This document shows, piece after piece, positions 34,840 to 43,616 of a stretch of 64,000 nucleotides of DNA. The notes beneath the pieces are model-generated. The model was given only the letters and a program-made list of their open reading frames with translations, was not told the origin of the DNA and made no database searches. This DNA comes from an archaeon (GTDB lineage: Archaea > Asgardarchaeota > Thorarchaeia > Thorarchaeales > Thorarchaeaceae): contig JAJRZD010000034.1 of NCBI GenBank assembly GCA_024275415.1, forward strand, positions 1 to 64,000. The letters run 5' to 3'. A program made the position numbers and the translations under genes. Each line of letters opens with the position of its first letter. Position 1 is the first letter of the stretch.

Positions 34840-35037
34840 TCATATCACCTCCATTACTCTTCATTAACACAATCGAATTAGTTCGTTCGTAGTCATCAAT
34901 GGCACGAAATGAGATTAAACATTTGAAACACACCAAGTCATAATCTATGATGGCGTCATGTCACTTCATCAATATCTTGCATTACATGTGAGAAAGGAAG
35001 CCACTCGAAGTCTGCTCATAGAGGAACACTTATGTGA

Positions 35038-35080
35038 TAAGTTAGTCCCATCTAACTTAGTAATGTTAGAACCGTCTAAC
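35038..35080 (+). promoter_or_regulatory. Tandem palindromic operators upstream of the iron permease
   Basis: Two copies of GTTAG-N6-CTAAC lie at 35041-35056 and 35065-35080, centres 24 bp apart. The first extends to an 8-6-8 palindrome, TAAGTTAG...CTAACTTA (35038-35059). The shape recalls DtxR/IdeR-type metal-repressor boxes (TTAGG...CCTAA). The second copy ends 20 bp before the start codon, so binding there would block transcription. Iron control is inferred. Confidence 0.6.
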
Positions 35081-35100
35081 AATACGGATTGGATTAACTA

Positions 35101-36009
35101 GTGAGGTTTGCACTATTGATAATTGCTCCTACGATAATTTCTCTGAGAGAAGGGATTGAAGCCGCCCTTATCATCGCGATAATGTTGTCCTATCTGCGCA
35201 AGTCGAAGCAGATGCATTTACGACGATACGTTACCGGAGGCGCGGTACTTGCAACCCTATCAAGCATCGGAATCGCCATCATCATGGCGTTCGTCTGGAA
35301 TCTTTTTGAAGGTCCGCCCCTTGCCGTATTCGAAGGCACCGTGGTTCTGATTGCAGCATTTCTCCTCACCACTATGATTGTCTGGATGTGGGGTGCAGGT
35401 TCTAACATCGCAGAGGAAATTGAATCGGCTGTTAAAAAAGAGGTCGATACACGCCGTGGGTTTGGTCTGGGACTAATTAGCTTCGCTCTCATCCTGCGCG
35501 AGGGCGTTGAGCTTGTGCTGTTCACCATTGCCCTTGCAGTTCAAGATGCATCTCAAACATATGCTGGAGTAGCCTTGGGCCTTGTTCTAGCCTTAGTTAT
35601 GGGCATCGGAATATACAAGGGTTCCTTACGAATACGCCTCCGAACTTTCTTTAACTGGACCTCCGTCTTCCTTATCCTGTTCGCAGCCGGGATGATTGCC
35701 TACGGAATACATGAATTACAAGAAGCGGGGTTATTGTTGATTGGTCCCCTCGAAGTCTGGAATATTAACCCTCCACTTCTGCAGGATGGAAGCTATCCTC
35801 TTTTCCATGAGAATGGACTGATTGGTGGAATGTTGAAGGCATTATTCGGATTTAACGGGAACCCATCGGCTCTCGAGGTCGTCGCATATGTGTCTTATAT
35901 CGCATTCATCTCTATCTTCTATCTTTGGAAGAGAAAAGTGCGTGTATTGGATATGCATGAATCGACCTTTACTGAACCTGAGATCCCTCTTGACACAGCC
36001 ACTCACTGA
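35101..36009 (+). CDS. FTR1-family high-affinity iron permease
   Basis: A 302-residue polytopic protein with about seven membrane helices. Both iron-binding REGxE motifs are present: LREGIEAAL at residues 15-23 and LREGVELVL near residue 127. FTR1 moves ferric or ferrous iron across the membrane, usually with an oxidase or periplasmic partner; none is adjacent. The start is a GTG at 35101, and an upstream double palindrome suggests metal-dependent repression. A stem-loop terminator follows at 36040. Confidence 0.9.
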   Translation: MRFALLIIAPTIISLREGIEAALIIAIMLSYLRKSKQMHLRRYVTGGAVLATLSSIGIAIIMAFVWNLFEGPPLAVFEGTVVLIAAFLLTTMIVWMWGAGSNIAEEIESAVKKEVDTRRGFGLGLISFALILREGVELVLFTIALAVQDASQTYAGVALGLVLALVMGIGIYKGSLRIRLRTFFNWTSVFLILFAAGMIAYGIHELQEAGLLLIGPLEVWNINPPLLQDGSYPLFHENGLIGGMLKALFGFNGNPSALEVVAYVSYIAFISIFYLWKRKVRVLDMHESTFTEPEIPLDTATH

Positions 36010-36039
36010 GTAACGTCTTGGTTGTTGCACCAGACGATT

Positions 36040-36064
36040 GAGTTCCTCTGAATATGAGGAACTC
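36040..36064 (+). terminator. Stem-loop terminator after the iron permease
   Basis: GAGTTCCTC and GAGGAACTC form a perfect 9-bp stem with a 7-nt loop, 30 nt past the stop codon, followed by GTCTCTT. Confidence 0.6.
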
Positions 36065-36200
36065 GTCTCTTAACATGCAGAGAGTCAAACACTTACAGCA
36101 ACTTGGAAAGTATATATGTCTAGGTGTATATGTTCTTGGACATAGCATGGATTTCCTGTTTCAAGGTAATTCTTGACAACGCATCATCAGAGGTTTGCGG

Positions 36201-37841
36201 ATGAGTAATGTGGTGACCCGTAACAAGTTCATTGTCGTCGCGTTCGTGATGACGATAGTGTTGAGCGGACTGACCTTTGGTAATCTTCCTGGGCAACCGG
36301 TGCCTCCTGATATTCAAGTGGTCGATGGGATAGTCTATAATTTCGCTGACTATGCAGCAGTAGATCATGAGATGTTAGCGATTTTCAACTATCTTAACAC
36401 ACTAGTAAGCCGCGACTATCAGGGATATGGTGAATGGGACGGATGGTATGCCGAAAACTTCCACGGTCTGCAACATTATGTTATCGCTTTCATGGCATAC
36501 TCGGTATCTTTTCTTTTCGAAACGACTTCAGGGTATCGCACTGCATACTATCAGAACTTCCTCTATGACCTTATCAAGAAGATGAATACAACAATGGAAG
36601 AATGGGGCGAGAACAGCATAGAGTACAATGAATGGCTGCATCCAGACTATAATTATGTTGATTACTATTACCCCAATGACCCCAATGATACCACCGCAGT
36701 CTATACTGGTGGCTTCAGGGGTCCTGCAAACATCATGTGGACAGGACATTATGCGTTGATGATGTCTTTGTATGAACGATTGTTCAATACTGGAGAGATG
36801 AAAGATGAGATTACATGGTTCATGAATGACTGGGAGAACTCGCTCACAACAGATGGCAGAGGAAATCCACAGGATGGTGGGATTTGGGAAACCGGTCTGA
36901 TTCCTTGCGAGCCATACATAGTCTTTGTACAATGTAACTCCGTCCCGATTACGACTACACGTCTTTACGATAGCATGTATGGGACGACCTACTTCGACAG
37001 TGGAATGTGGGACTATGGACTTGACTTCATCAACAATGTAATGCAGGATCCATACGACCTGTTCATGGATGGATACTATGTAGACAGACCCACCTCGCTC
37101 TACTATGATCAATCTCGACTGCCCCCTGATCCCCGAGGCCCCGCACAGTCCCCCTATGCCGATGGACGACCGAAGGTGTCTTCTTACTGTGATGCATGGT
37201 CGCTTGCTTTCTTGGATTATACTCAACCCGAAGAAACTCAGCGTGACTACCCGATATTCAAGGATCTTTTCCTGAAAGATGTCAGTACGGACATGGCTTA
37301 CATAATCGACACCTACAACAACCCCCAAGGTTTTGGGACATATGATATCCTTGGAACCCTCTTTTCCATGCACCTTGCGAATCAGATGAAGGATTATGCG
37401 ACACTTGACAGGTTGACTAATTTCTTCTATAGCATTTTCAACAAGGTGTGGTCATCAGATGGCCGGATGATGTATTTCGATGCGTCTGACTTGGAGCCGT
37501 TCCTCACACCTGTGGCATCATTTGGATGGATTTATGGACACTCTTCATATACAATAAAGGACATCACAGAGGCACGCTCAGCCGAGTTCTGGGACTACCC
37601 ATACATCAGTGCGGCTGATGACTCGTCCATCTGGGTGTATCAGGCGGTATGGGACGAGCACAAGAACGCCTTCATCTTGAACATCAAAGTGGATCAGGCT
37701 GCAACCCTCTCATTCAGTAATTTTGAGTCAACCCCAACGGCATATATCAGTGGATTGAGGTTCAGTGAACTTGTTTTGTCTGGTGAAGGACTCTATGATC
37801 TCATCCTTTCTCCCGGGACATATCAGATAGTTATAATGTGA
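36201..37841 (+). CDS. Secreted linalool dehydratase/isomerase-like (LinD-fold) enzyme
   Basis: A 546-residue protein with a signal peptide (KFIVVAFVMTIVLSGLTFG). The body is rich in aromatic helices as in alpha/alpha barrels. The LinD active-site spacing is visible: M-x3-H in NIMWTGHYALM (about residue 183) and C-x8-C in PCEPYIVFVQCN (about residues 235-250). In LinD these Met, His and two Cys residues bind linalool. Unlike LinD, the C-terminal 80 residues add a beta-rich domain (AATLSFSNFES, LILSPGTYQIVIM). The ATG at 36201 follows GAGGT, and GTATATATG at about 36112-36120 is a TATA candidate. Substrate unknown. Confidence 0.6.
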   Translation: MSNVVTRNKFIVVAFVMTIVLSGLTFGNLPGQPVPPDIQVVDGIVYNFADYAAVDHEMLAIFNYLNTLVSRDYQGYGEWDGWYAENFHGLQHYVIAFMAYSVSFLFETTSGYRTAYYQNFLYDLIKKMNTTMEEWGENSIEYNEWLHPDYNYVDYYYPNDPNDTTAVYTGGFRGPANIMWTGHYALMMSLYERLFNTGEMKDEITWFMNDWENSLTTDGRGNPQDGGIWETGLIPCEPYIVFVQCNSVPITTTRLYDSMYGTTYFDSGMWDYGLDFINNVMQDPYDLFMDGYYVDRPTSLYYDQSRLPPDPRGPAQSPYADGRPKVSSYCDAWSLAFLDYTQPEETQRDYPIFKDLFLKDVSTDMAYIIDTYNNPQGFGTYDILGTLFSMHLANQMKDYATLDRLTNFFYSIFNKVWSSDGRMMYFDASDLEPFLTPVASFGWIYGHSSYTIKDITEARSAEFWDYPYISAADDSSIWVYQAVWDEHKNAFILNIKVDQAATLSFSNFESTPTAYISGLRFSELVLSGEGLYDLILSPGTYQIVIM

Positions 37842-37848
37842 GGTGGTC

Positions 37849-38487
37849 ATGACAATGGAAATAAACACAGATACTGTTGCACAGCAAGATGAACAAGTAA
37901 AGTCCTCAATCCGTGAGAAACTCCATATACAGTACAGTCATGCTGCATCGAGGACGTTACTTTTCGCAGTCGCTGGAGTATTCCTGTATATTGTAGTCTC
38001 CATGATTCCTATGCCTTTCAGAATGGTTGGTATACTGAAGTTCGGCCTATTACCTGCGGTCACCATCATTGCTCTCGTAGGAGCTACCCGAGGTTCCTTA
38101 GCCGGGTTCATTACTGGTTATCTGGGAGAGGTGCTCTACGGTCTGCTAGTCTACAACGTAGTCGTCACAATGACTCTCACGGCGGTTGCTTATGGAATCC
38201 TAGGGCTTGTAGTAGGCTTTGGCACATATGATTTTACAAACGGACGGTCGCTGGCAAAGCTTTCCATACTTGCGGTTATAGGATTTCTAATCACGATATT
38301 GCTAACTGTAGTTATTGGGATTGGCGTTGAGAAATACTCGTTACTGACCGCGATAGCATACCTCATGCTTCCCCTTGTGACATTAGGGCTTCCCACCCTC
38401 TTCTTCTTGACCCCTGTGCTTGCTAAGCTGTGTTTTGCAGTATCTGAGAAGGTGGTTTCCCTGTCGTCATATGATCCCACAGAATAG
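37849..38487 (+). CDS. ECF-transporter S-component-like membrane protein
   Basis: A 213-residue protein with a cytoplasmic start of about 45 residues and five or six membrane helices. The segment LLPAVTIIALVGATRGSLAGF resembles the first helices and conserved A-x-x-x-A/G region of energy-coupling-factor substrate-binding (S) components. The start overlaps the end region of the LinD-like gene by a 7-nt gap with GAGGTGGT, so the pair forms one operon. This suggests uptake or release of a small molecule handled by the secreted enzyme. No ECF A or T component is nearby. Confidence 0.55.
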   Translation: MTMEINTDTVAQQDEQVKSSIREKLHIQYSHAASRTLLFAVAGVFLYIVVSMIPMPFRMVGILKFGLLPAVTIIALVGATRGSLAGFITGYLGEVLYGLLVYNVVVTMTLTAVAYGILGLVVGFGTYDFTNGRSLAKLSILAVIGFLITILLTVVIGIGVEKYSLLTAIAYLMLPLVTLGLPTLFFLTPVLAKLCFAVSEKVVSLSSYDPTE

Positions 38488-38573
38488 TTCGGCGATAGAA
38501 GCCCACTTCCACTACCTCTCGCTCTCCGTCCATGTGATAACGCTTTTCACGTCAATGATGAATTGATGTAATC

Positions 38574-38993
38574 ATGAAAAGCTATACAAAGTACCTAACC
38601 TTCCATGTCAATGCCCGGATGGATTTCATACACATAACGCCACAGGTACAGACTGCCGTGACCGAGAGCGGGGTCAAAGAGGGACTGTGCCTTGTGAATT
38701 CAATGCATATCACATCAAGCATATTCATCAATGACAATGAACCTGGTCTCCATTCAGACTATAAGCGTTGGTTGGAAAAGTTGGCGCCTCATGATCCAAT
38801 CAGCAACTATCGGCACAATCGGACAGGCGAAGACAATGGTGATGCCCATCTTAAACGACAGATTATGGGCCGTGAGGTCATCATCGCCATTACGAACGGG
38901 AAGCTCGACTTGGGAACTTGGTAACGCGTTTTCTACGGGGAATTTGATGGTCATCGGGATAAGCGCGTGTTGATAAAAATCATTGGTGAGTGA
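38574..38993 (+). pseudogene. yjbQ: YjbQ/UPF0047 family gene with in-frame TAA
   Basis: The first 116 residues match YjbQ (UPF0047, a beta-barrel protein with thiamine-phosphate-synthase-like activity reported): [15 protein letters not shown], then [17 protein letters not shown] and [11 protein letters not shown]. At 38922-38924 a TAA appears, and the same frame continues RVFYGEFDGHRDKRVLIKIIGE to a TGA at 38991-38993. This tail is the normal YjbQ C-terminus, so the TAA replaces a residue that is usually Glu (GAA). Total length without the stop would be the family norm of about 139. Nonsense mutation or sequence error; the truncated form lacks the last strand. Confidence 0.85.
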
Positions 38994-39010
38994 TGGCATT
39001 CTTTAGGCGC

Positions 39011-40219
39011 CTACTTTGTCAATTCACTATAGACCTCAAGCAGCCTTGGAACATGGGATTTAAGGTCAAATCTCTCTTTCACAGTAGAACGTGAATTCTG
39101 GCGAATCCTATCATACAATCTGTTGTCTGTTAGAAGACGTTCAATCGCATCCGCGAGAGCCTTTGGGTTCCCGGGTGTGATTGTGTATCCGTCTTGCATA
39201 TGTGTCACTATCTCACTGGGTCCATACACGTTTGCTGTGATGACAGGGACTTCACACGCCATCCCTTCCAACACAGAAAGGCCAAAAGGTTCTCTTCGTG
39301 AAGGGTACAGGAATATCCGACTGGCATTGATTATTCTAGGCACTCTTTCCGCCTCAATGACCCCAAGATAGTCAACACGGTTCTTGACATCTCTCTTCTC
39401 TAAATCATCCAGAAGTATCTGCCTTAGAGACCCCTCTCCAGTCATCACCATTCGGATATGGGGATATCGCTTCTGTAAAATGTCAAGCATCTCTGGGAAG
39501 GTATCGACCCCTTTCATATGCTCAAGTCGCCCTAAGAATGCAATATCCCATTTCTTTTCAGCCGCTGGGTCTGGAACGAACACATTGAGGTCGATTCCTA
39601 TGTATAGTCGCTGAACCCGATTGTCTTTTCCTTGGCTTCGAAGTAGATTACGAAGGGCAACTGCGACGGTTTCGCTTACACCAATGATTCTGTCAAATGG
39701 ACAATATGCTGCAAGCTGCTCATAGTCTGTCGTGTGGACATTTCCTGGAAGGATTATGGATTTTGGTAATCCGTGAATTGTGATCAGACAAGGGATTTGT
39801 TGAACCTTATTTGTCAGTGATAATGCGTGGAGTACTCTGTTGAAAACGATGTATGTGCTATGTGCATGAATGACATCAGGTTGAAGTTGTCTGATGATTT
39901 CTGTGAGCTGCTCGGTCAGGGCAGCAACATTCGTTTCAATGTCGTTATTTGTGAATAACCGACTAATATGTGAAGCACGCTCTTCTTCTGGGATTGCAAG
40001 GAATTCCCATTTTCTAGCCTCAAGATAGTTGCCGGGGATATTGAATATCGTGTACAATCCCTTGTGTTCCTGCGCAGGCGTATTTTTTCGGGAAGCCTGA
40101 GTTACTATGAACGACTCATGTCCATACAAACTCATCTCATTGGAAAGATAGTGCAGATACGACTCGTAGCCCCCCAAGCCAGCAGGATTAAGGCTATCAC
40201 ATAGATGAACGATGCGCAT
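39011..40219 (-). CDS. Glycosyltransferase, GT4 family
   Basis: A 402-residue GT-B fold enzyme. The N-terminal domain has DSLNPAGLGGYESYLHYL and VIHAHSTY. The C-terminal domain carries the nucleotide-sugar site: AFLGRLEHMKG, then the E-x7-E motif in EPFGLSVLEGMACE. GT4 enzymes transfer hexoses with retention of configuration, for lipid-linked glycans, polysaccharide or glycolipid. The sugar donor cannot be told from sequence. It could contribute to the glycan used by STT3, but it is not in a glycan operon. Confidence 0.9.
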   Translation of the reverse strand: MRIVHLCDSLNPAGLGGYESYLHYLSNEMSLYGHESFIVTQASRKNTPAQEHKGLYTIFNIPGNYLEARKWEFLAIPEEERASHISRLFTNNDIETNVAALTEQLTEIIRQLQPDVIHAHSTYIVFNRVLHALSLTNKVQQIPCLITIHGLPKSIILPGNVHTTDYEQLAAYCPFDRIIGVSETVAVALRNLLRSQGKDNRVQRLYIGIDLNVFVPDPAAEKKWDIAFLGRLEHMKGVDTFPEMLDILQKRYPHIRMVMTGEGSLRQILLDDLEKRDVKNRVDYLGVIEAERVPRIINASRIFLYPSRREPFGLSVLEGMACEVPVITANVYGPSEIVTHMQDGYTITPGNPKALADAIERLLTDNRLYDRIRQNSRSTVKERFDLKSHVPRLLEVYSELTK

Positions 40220-40255
40220 AAGAGGGAACTGTATTCCAAAGTCTTGTACCTTCCG

Positions 40256-40263
40256 CTATATAT
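40256..40263 (+). promoter_or_regulatory. TATA box for the nucleotidyltransferase-like gene
   Basis: CTATATAT lies 24-31 nt upstream of the ATG at 40287, consistent with a nearly leaderless transcript. Confidence 0.6.
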
Positions 40264-40286
40264 CAATCACAGTTGAGTGTGTAAAA

Positions 40287-41339
40287 ATGAACGATAACCC
40301 TCGACAGCAGCGGTTCCGCGATCGAGATGTCCTATTGGATAATGAAGGACGGGTCTTTGTTGTGTTGGGGCACATCCAACCCCGAGACCGAGTGATTTCT
40401 TTTCTAAAATATATCCCTGACCCACAAGGAAGATGGGCATTAGGTTCTCAGAAGTACCGCCGGGTTTTTTGGGGTGGGGTCGATTCAGTGGTCAACGGGA
40501 TTGACACAGTCCCGAAGCATTATGTGATACAAGATTCTCATTTCGGAACTGACCTGCTTGAAGTCCCGACCGAGGATATCCAACGCCATTTTCTACCCGA
40601 GGAACGACTTGGTGCAATCATGGAGGAAGGCCCTGTCGATAGATTGGAAGCGTCAGCAATGGGACTTGCCGTAGCCCTCCATGAAACACTTGGAATTGAC
40701 TACTCGGATATAGGGGTTGCAGGGAGTATCCTTTGGAAAGCACACAATCCGAGTTTTTCGGATGTCAATATGAATATCTACGGGTTCGATAATTCATGGC
40801 GTCTGAAACAGAACTGTGATTTGGTCTGTTCGGCTGATAAGGTGCGACTAAGAGAATCTGGAGAGTGGCTCAAAGCTACTGAGAGAATTCGAGAGCGAAT
40901 ACCTACCCTTGCACAACGTGATATTGATCGATTATTCAAGCGGAGGTTCGCCTTCTATTATGGGGATCAGTGTATTGGGGTCACACCTGTCCTTCGTCCT
41001 GAAGAATGTCCAATCCGATATGGGGAGGAGTCTTACCAAACCCTCTCTAATGAACCTATCAAAACCTTATTTGATGTGGCGGACTCTAGATACGGTCTTT
41101 TCTGTCCGGGTATAATCAAGGGCACGTCGCCTTCTCTAGACCGATTTCACGGGATTAAGGTGTCGCGTTTGCTGATTTATGACGGTGTATTCGCCGGCTT
41201 GATTGAAGAAGGAGATACCATTGAAGTCGTTGGAACTCTGCAACGAGTGAATCCCGTCGGAGAAATCGGAGAATCTTTCTATCAGATTATGGTTGGAACA
41301 AAGGAAGGTGGAGGGAAGGAGCTTGTTCGGTTCCTGTAA
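40287..41339 (+). CDS. Archaeal nucleotidyltransferase-like protein
   Basis: A 350-residue protein. The middle contains GVAGSILWKAHNPSFSDVNMNIYG (about residues 150-175), which has the G-S then D-x-N/D arrangement of the polymerase-beta nucleotidyltransferase fold. The N-terminal RDRDVLLDNEGRVFVVLGH region and a C-terminal OB-like strand set flank it. Archaeal proteins of this type (COG1665/COG2413-like) are annotated as predicted nucleotidyltransferases without known substrate. The third catalytic acid is uncertain, so activity is not assured. A TATA box supports the start at 40287. Confidence 0.55.
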   Translation: MNDNPRQQRFRDRDVLLDNEGRVFVVLGHIQPRDRVISFLKYIPDPQGRWALGSQKYRRVFWGGVDSVVNGIDTVPKHYVIQDSHFGTDLLEVPTEDIQRHFLPEERLGAIMEEGPVDRLEASAMGLAVALHETLGIDYSDIGVAGSILWKAHNPSFSDVNMNIYGFDNSWRLKQNCDLVCSADKVRLRESGEWLKATERIRERIPTLAQRDIDRLFKRRFAFYYGDQCIGVTPVLRPEECPIRYGEESYQTLSNEPIKTLFDVADSRYGLFCPGIIKGTSPSLDRFHGIKVSRLLIYDGVFAGLIEEGDTIEVVGTLQRVNPVGEIGESFYQIMVGTKEGGGKELVRFL

Positions 41340-41391
41340 GGCGGTTTGTCGAATCACAAGTGTCTTAGGTGTACACTAGACTGATACTGTG

Positions 41392-42453
41392 ATGAGCGAA
41401 GAAGTTCCTTTCCTGAGTGTGCCATCCAAGTATGGTGAAGAGATACGCCAAAGGCTTCTGAGTTTGGGCATATTTGACCCCAACTACAGACTTGTTTCCA
41501 AAGATGGCAGGCTTTTCTTTCCTCTCAGAAGGCCGCTTATTGTTAATGAGCTGATTCCAGAACTGAACTCAATTGATTATCATATTGGAGTTATGGACTT
41601 CCCCAAAGCGCGAATCGACCCACGCACATTAGCAGAAGCACTGAGAGGGATCCTTCCTGACGACGAATTGGCTCTTCTCCCTAGAGCTTATGATTTGATT
41701 GGCGATATTGCGGTCTTGGAGATTCCTGACGAGATTGCTCAGCATGGTGCCCTAATAGGTGAGAAGTTCCTCAAGATACATCGTAATTTCGTTACGGTCT
41801 TGAGAAAAAAGAGTGCAATAACTGGCATCGTCAGAACCCGAAGATATGACCTCCTAGCAGGTGTGGATAAGACAGATACTATTCATACAGAATATGGCTG
41901 TCGTATTGTAGTGGATCTTTCAAGAGCATATTTCAGCCCACGTTTGTTAGAGGAGCATCGTAGGGTTGCGGCTCAAGTAACCGGTTCAGAATATGTAGTA
42001 GATATGTTTACAGGTGTCGGACCGTTTCCGCTGCACATAGCAAAGCGTACCACTGCCAACGTGATCGCAGTCGATGTGAATCCTAGCGCAATTGATTTGT
42101 TGAGGAAAAGCATGACTCTCAACCGTCTGAAGGGGATTATCATGCCTGTGGTATCTGATATCAAACGATATGTCGCTTCGGTTAAAACAGGCACCGCCGA
42201 TCGAGTGATAATGAATCATCCATCAGATGCTATCAGTTTCATAGATGAGGCATGTACCCTACTCCGAGCAGGAGGCATCATGCACTATTACGATTTCATC
42301 GGTGGTAACGATGTTGAAGGCACAGTGATTGCAAAGGTTCAGAAAGCCGTAGAATCGTCAGGCCGAAGGGTTCGAGATGTACTACTGGTTCGCAAGGTGC
42401 GGGACAGCGCGCCCTACGAGTATCATGTGGCAGTAGATGCGGTCATAGAGTGA
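41392..42453 (+). CDS. trm5: tRNA (guanine-37-N1)-methyltransferase Trm5
   Basis: A 354-residue class-I SAM methyltransferase that makes m1G37, the first step toward wyosine in tRNA-Phe and a frame-keeping base elsewhere. Motifs: an N-terminal alpha/beta domain (VPFLSVPSKYGEEI), EYGCRIVVDLSRAYFSPRL, the SAM site DMFTGVGPF, DVNPSAI and the catalytic NHPSDA (Trm5 N-L/H-P). Taw1, the next wyosine enzyme, lies 2.5 kb downstream. The first codon is a GTG followed at once by ATG; I take the ATG at 41392. It converges on DUF371 with an 11 bp overlap. Confidence 0.9.
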   Translation: MSEEVPFLSVPSKYGEEIRQRLLSLGIFDPNYRLVSKDGRLFFPLRRPLIVNELIPELNSIDYHIGVMDFPKARIDPRTLAEALRGILPDDELALLPRAYDLIGDIAVLEIPDEIAQHGALIGEKFLKIHRNFVTVLRKKSAITGIVRTRRYDLLAGVDKTDTIHTEYGCRIVVDLSRAYFSPRLLEEHRRVAAQVTGSEYVVDMFTGVGPFPLHIAKRTTANVIAVDVNPSAIDLLRKSMTLNRLKGIIMPVVSDIKRYVASVKTGTADRVIMNHPSDAISFIDEACTLLRAGGIMHYYDFIGGNDVEGTVIAKVQKAVESSGRRVRDVLLVRKVRDSAPYEYHVAVDAVIE

Positions 42454-42877
42454 CAAAATCGAGTTCACACTGTATAATGGCTTCACGGGTCTGAATACTC
42501 CTAATGAACTCCCTATCCAAATCGGAAGCCGCCTTGTCAGCCTGTACCATCAACGTTCGCCCGCACTCGTAGGAGCTTGTGCGCACAACCATACTTGTAT
42601 TACTTTCATATGTCAGCCTTGGACTCCCATAGCCTGTTATTTCCTCTTCGATTGAATCTAAAACTAACCTGAGTCGTATCTGTGTGTCTGCAGATTGTGC
42701 GAGTATCTTAAGGCTGCTGTCTAGATTTTTAAGGGTGATTTCAGAATTGATCCCAATTATGCATGTCCCACGTGGAGTCAGGTATCCCTCACTAGTGAGT
42801 TCTAGTGTTGTCTTGTGTTTGCCAACGATATTTTCATGGCCATAGGCTCGAAATGAAACACGAGGCATACCCATCAA
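42443..42877 (-). CDS. DUF371 family protein
   Basis: A 144-residue archaeal-specific beta-rich protein. The family signature is clear: FRAYGHENIVGKHKTTLELT, LTPRGTCIIGINSEITL, then a C-terminal half with TYESNTSMVVRTSSY and a Lys-Ala-Ala-rich helix. DUF371 (COG2090) has no known function. It overlaps the end of trm5 and is divergent from pcm, sharing a promoter region with a TATA-like CTTTTATC near 42891. Confidence 0.87.
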   Translation of the reverse strand: MMGMPRVSFRAYGHENIVGKHKTTLELTSEGYLTPRGTCIIGINSEITLKNLDSSLKILAQSADTQIRLRLVLDSIEEEITGYGSPRLTYESNTSMVVRTSSYECGRTLMVQADKAASDLDREFIRSIQTREAIIQCELDFVTL

Positions 42878-42926
42878 TTTTTCTCAATGCTTTTATCAAT
42901 GCATGTATAGTACTCGACTGATTCCA

Positions 42927-43616
42927 ATGTCTGATGAACATCTTCAAAGGCAGAAAGAGCAGCTCATTTCTAGCTTGAAGGCTAGAGGATATTTGGTGTC
43001 TGACAAGGTCGAGAGGGCAATCCGTGCTGTACCCAGGGAAGAATTCGTACATCCAGGCAATAGGAAACATGCGTATCGTGACAATCCCCTTTCGATTATG
43101 CATGGGCAAACGATATCTGCCCCTCATATGTGTGTCATCATGTGTGAGGGACTTGATTTAGATGAAGGAATGGTCGTATTGGATGTAGGGGCTGGTTCAG
43201 GTTATCACGCAGCATTGTGTGCCGAAATCGTTGCCCCGACAGACGCAAAACATCTCGGGCATGTCTATTCGGTTGAGATTGTGAAGGAGCTTGTTGAATT
43301 TGCCCGGGCAAATCTTGAGAGGTCTGGATACTCTGATAGAGTGACCATTATTCATGGTGACGGTGGGCTTGGGCTAGAGCAATACGCTCCCTTTGACAGG
43401 ATCCTTGTCGCTGCTGCTGCTCCGTCTGTCCCTGTTCCTCTTACTGACCAGTTGAAACCCAATGGGATCATGCTGATACCAGTAGGCTCCCCAGGATTCT
43501 ATCAAGAACTGATGCTCGTGAAGAAATCCGAAAGCGGTGACATCACCCAGAAAAGATGGGGTGGTGTGGCTTTTGTCCCCCTTACCGGGAAATTCGGTTA
43601 TGACTCACATCGCTAG
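42927..43616 (+). CDS. pcm: Protein-L-isoaspartate O-methyltransferase
   Basis: A 229-residue SAM enzyme that repairs isoaspartyl residues in aged proteins. Motifs: GRKHAYRDNPLSIMHGQTISAPHM-type entry (here residues 44-68), SAM motif I VLDVGAGSGYHAAL, post-I VYSVEIV, and GDGGLGL with DRILVAAAA. The start at 42927 (MSDEHLQ) fits a TATA box about 35 nt upstream better than the ATG at 42903. It converges on ribK with a 12 bp overlap. Confidence 0.93.
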   Translation: MSDEHLQRQKEQLISSLKARGYLVSDKVERAIRAVPREEFVHPGNRKHAYRDNPLSIMHGQTISAPHMCVIMCEGLDLDEGMVVLDVGAGSGYHAALCAEIVAPTDAKHLGHVYSVEIVKELVEFARANLERSGYSDRVTIIHGDGGLGLEQYAPFDRILVAAAAPSVPVPLTDQLKPNGIMLIPVGSPGFYQELMLVKKSESGDITQKRWGGVAFVPLTGKFGYDSHR

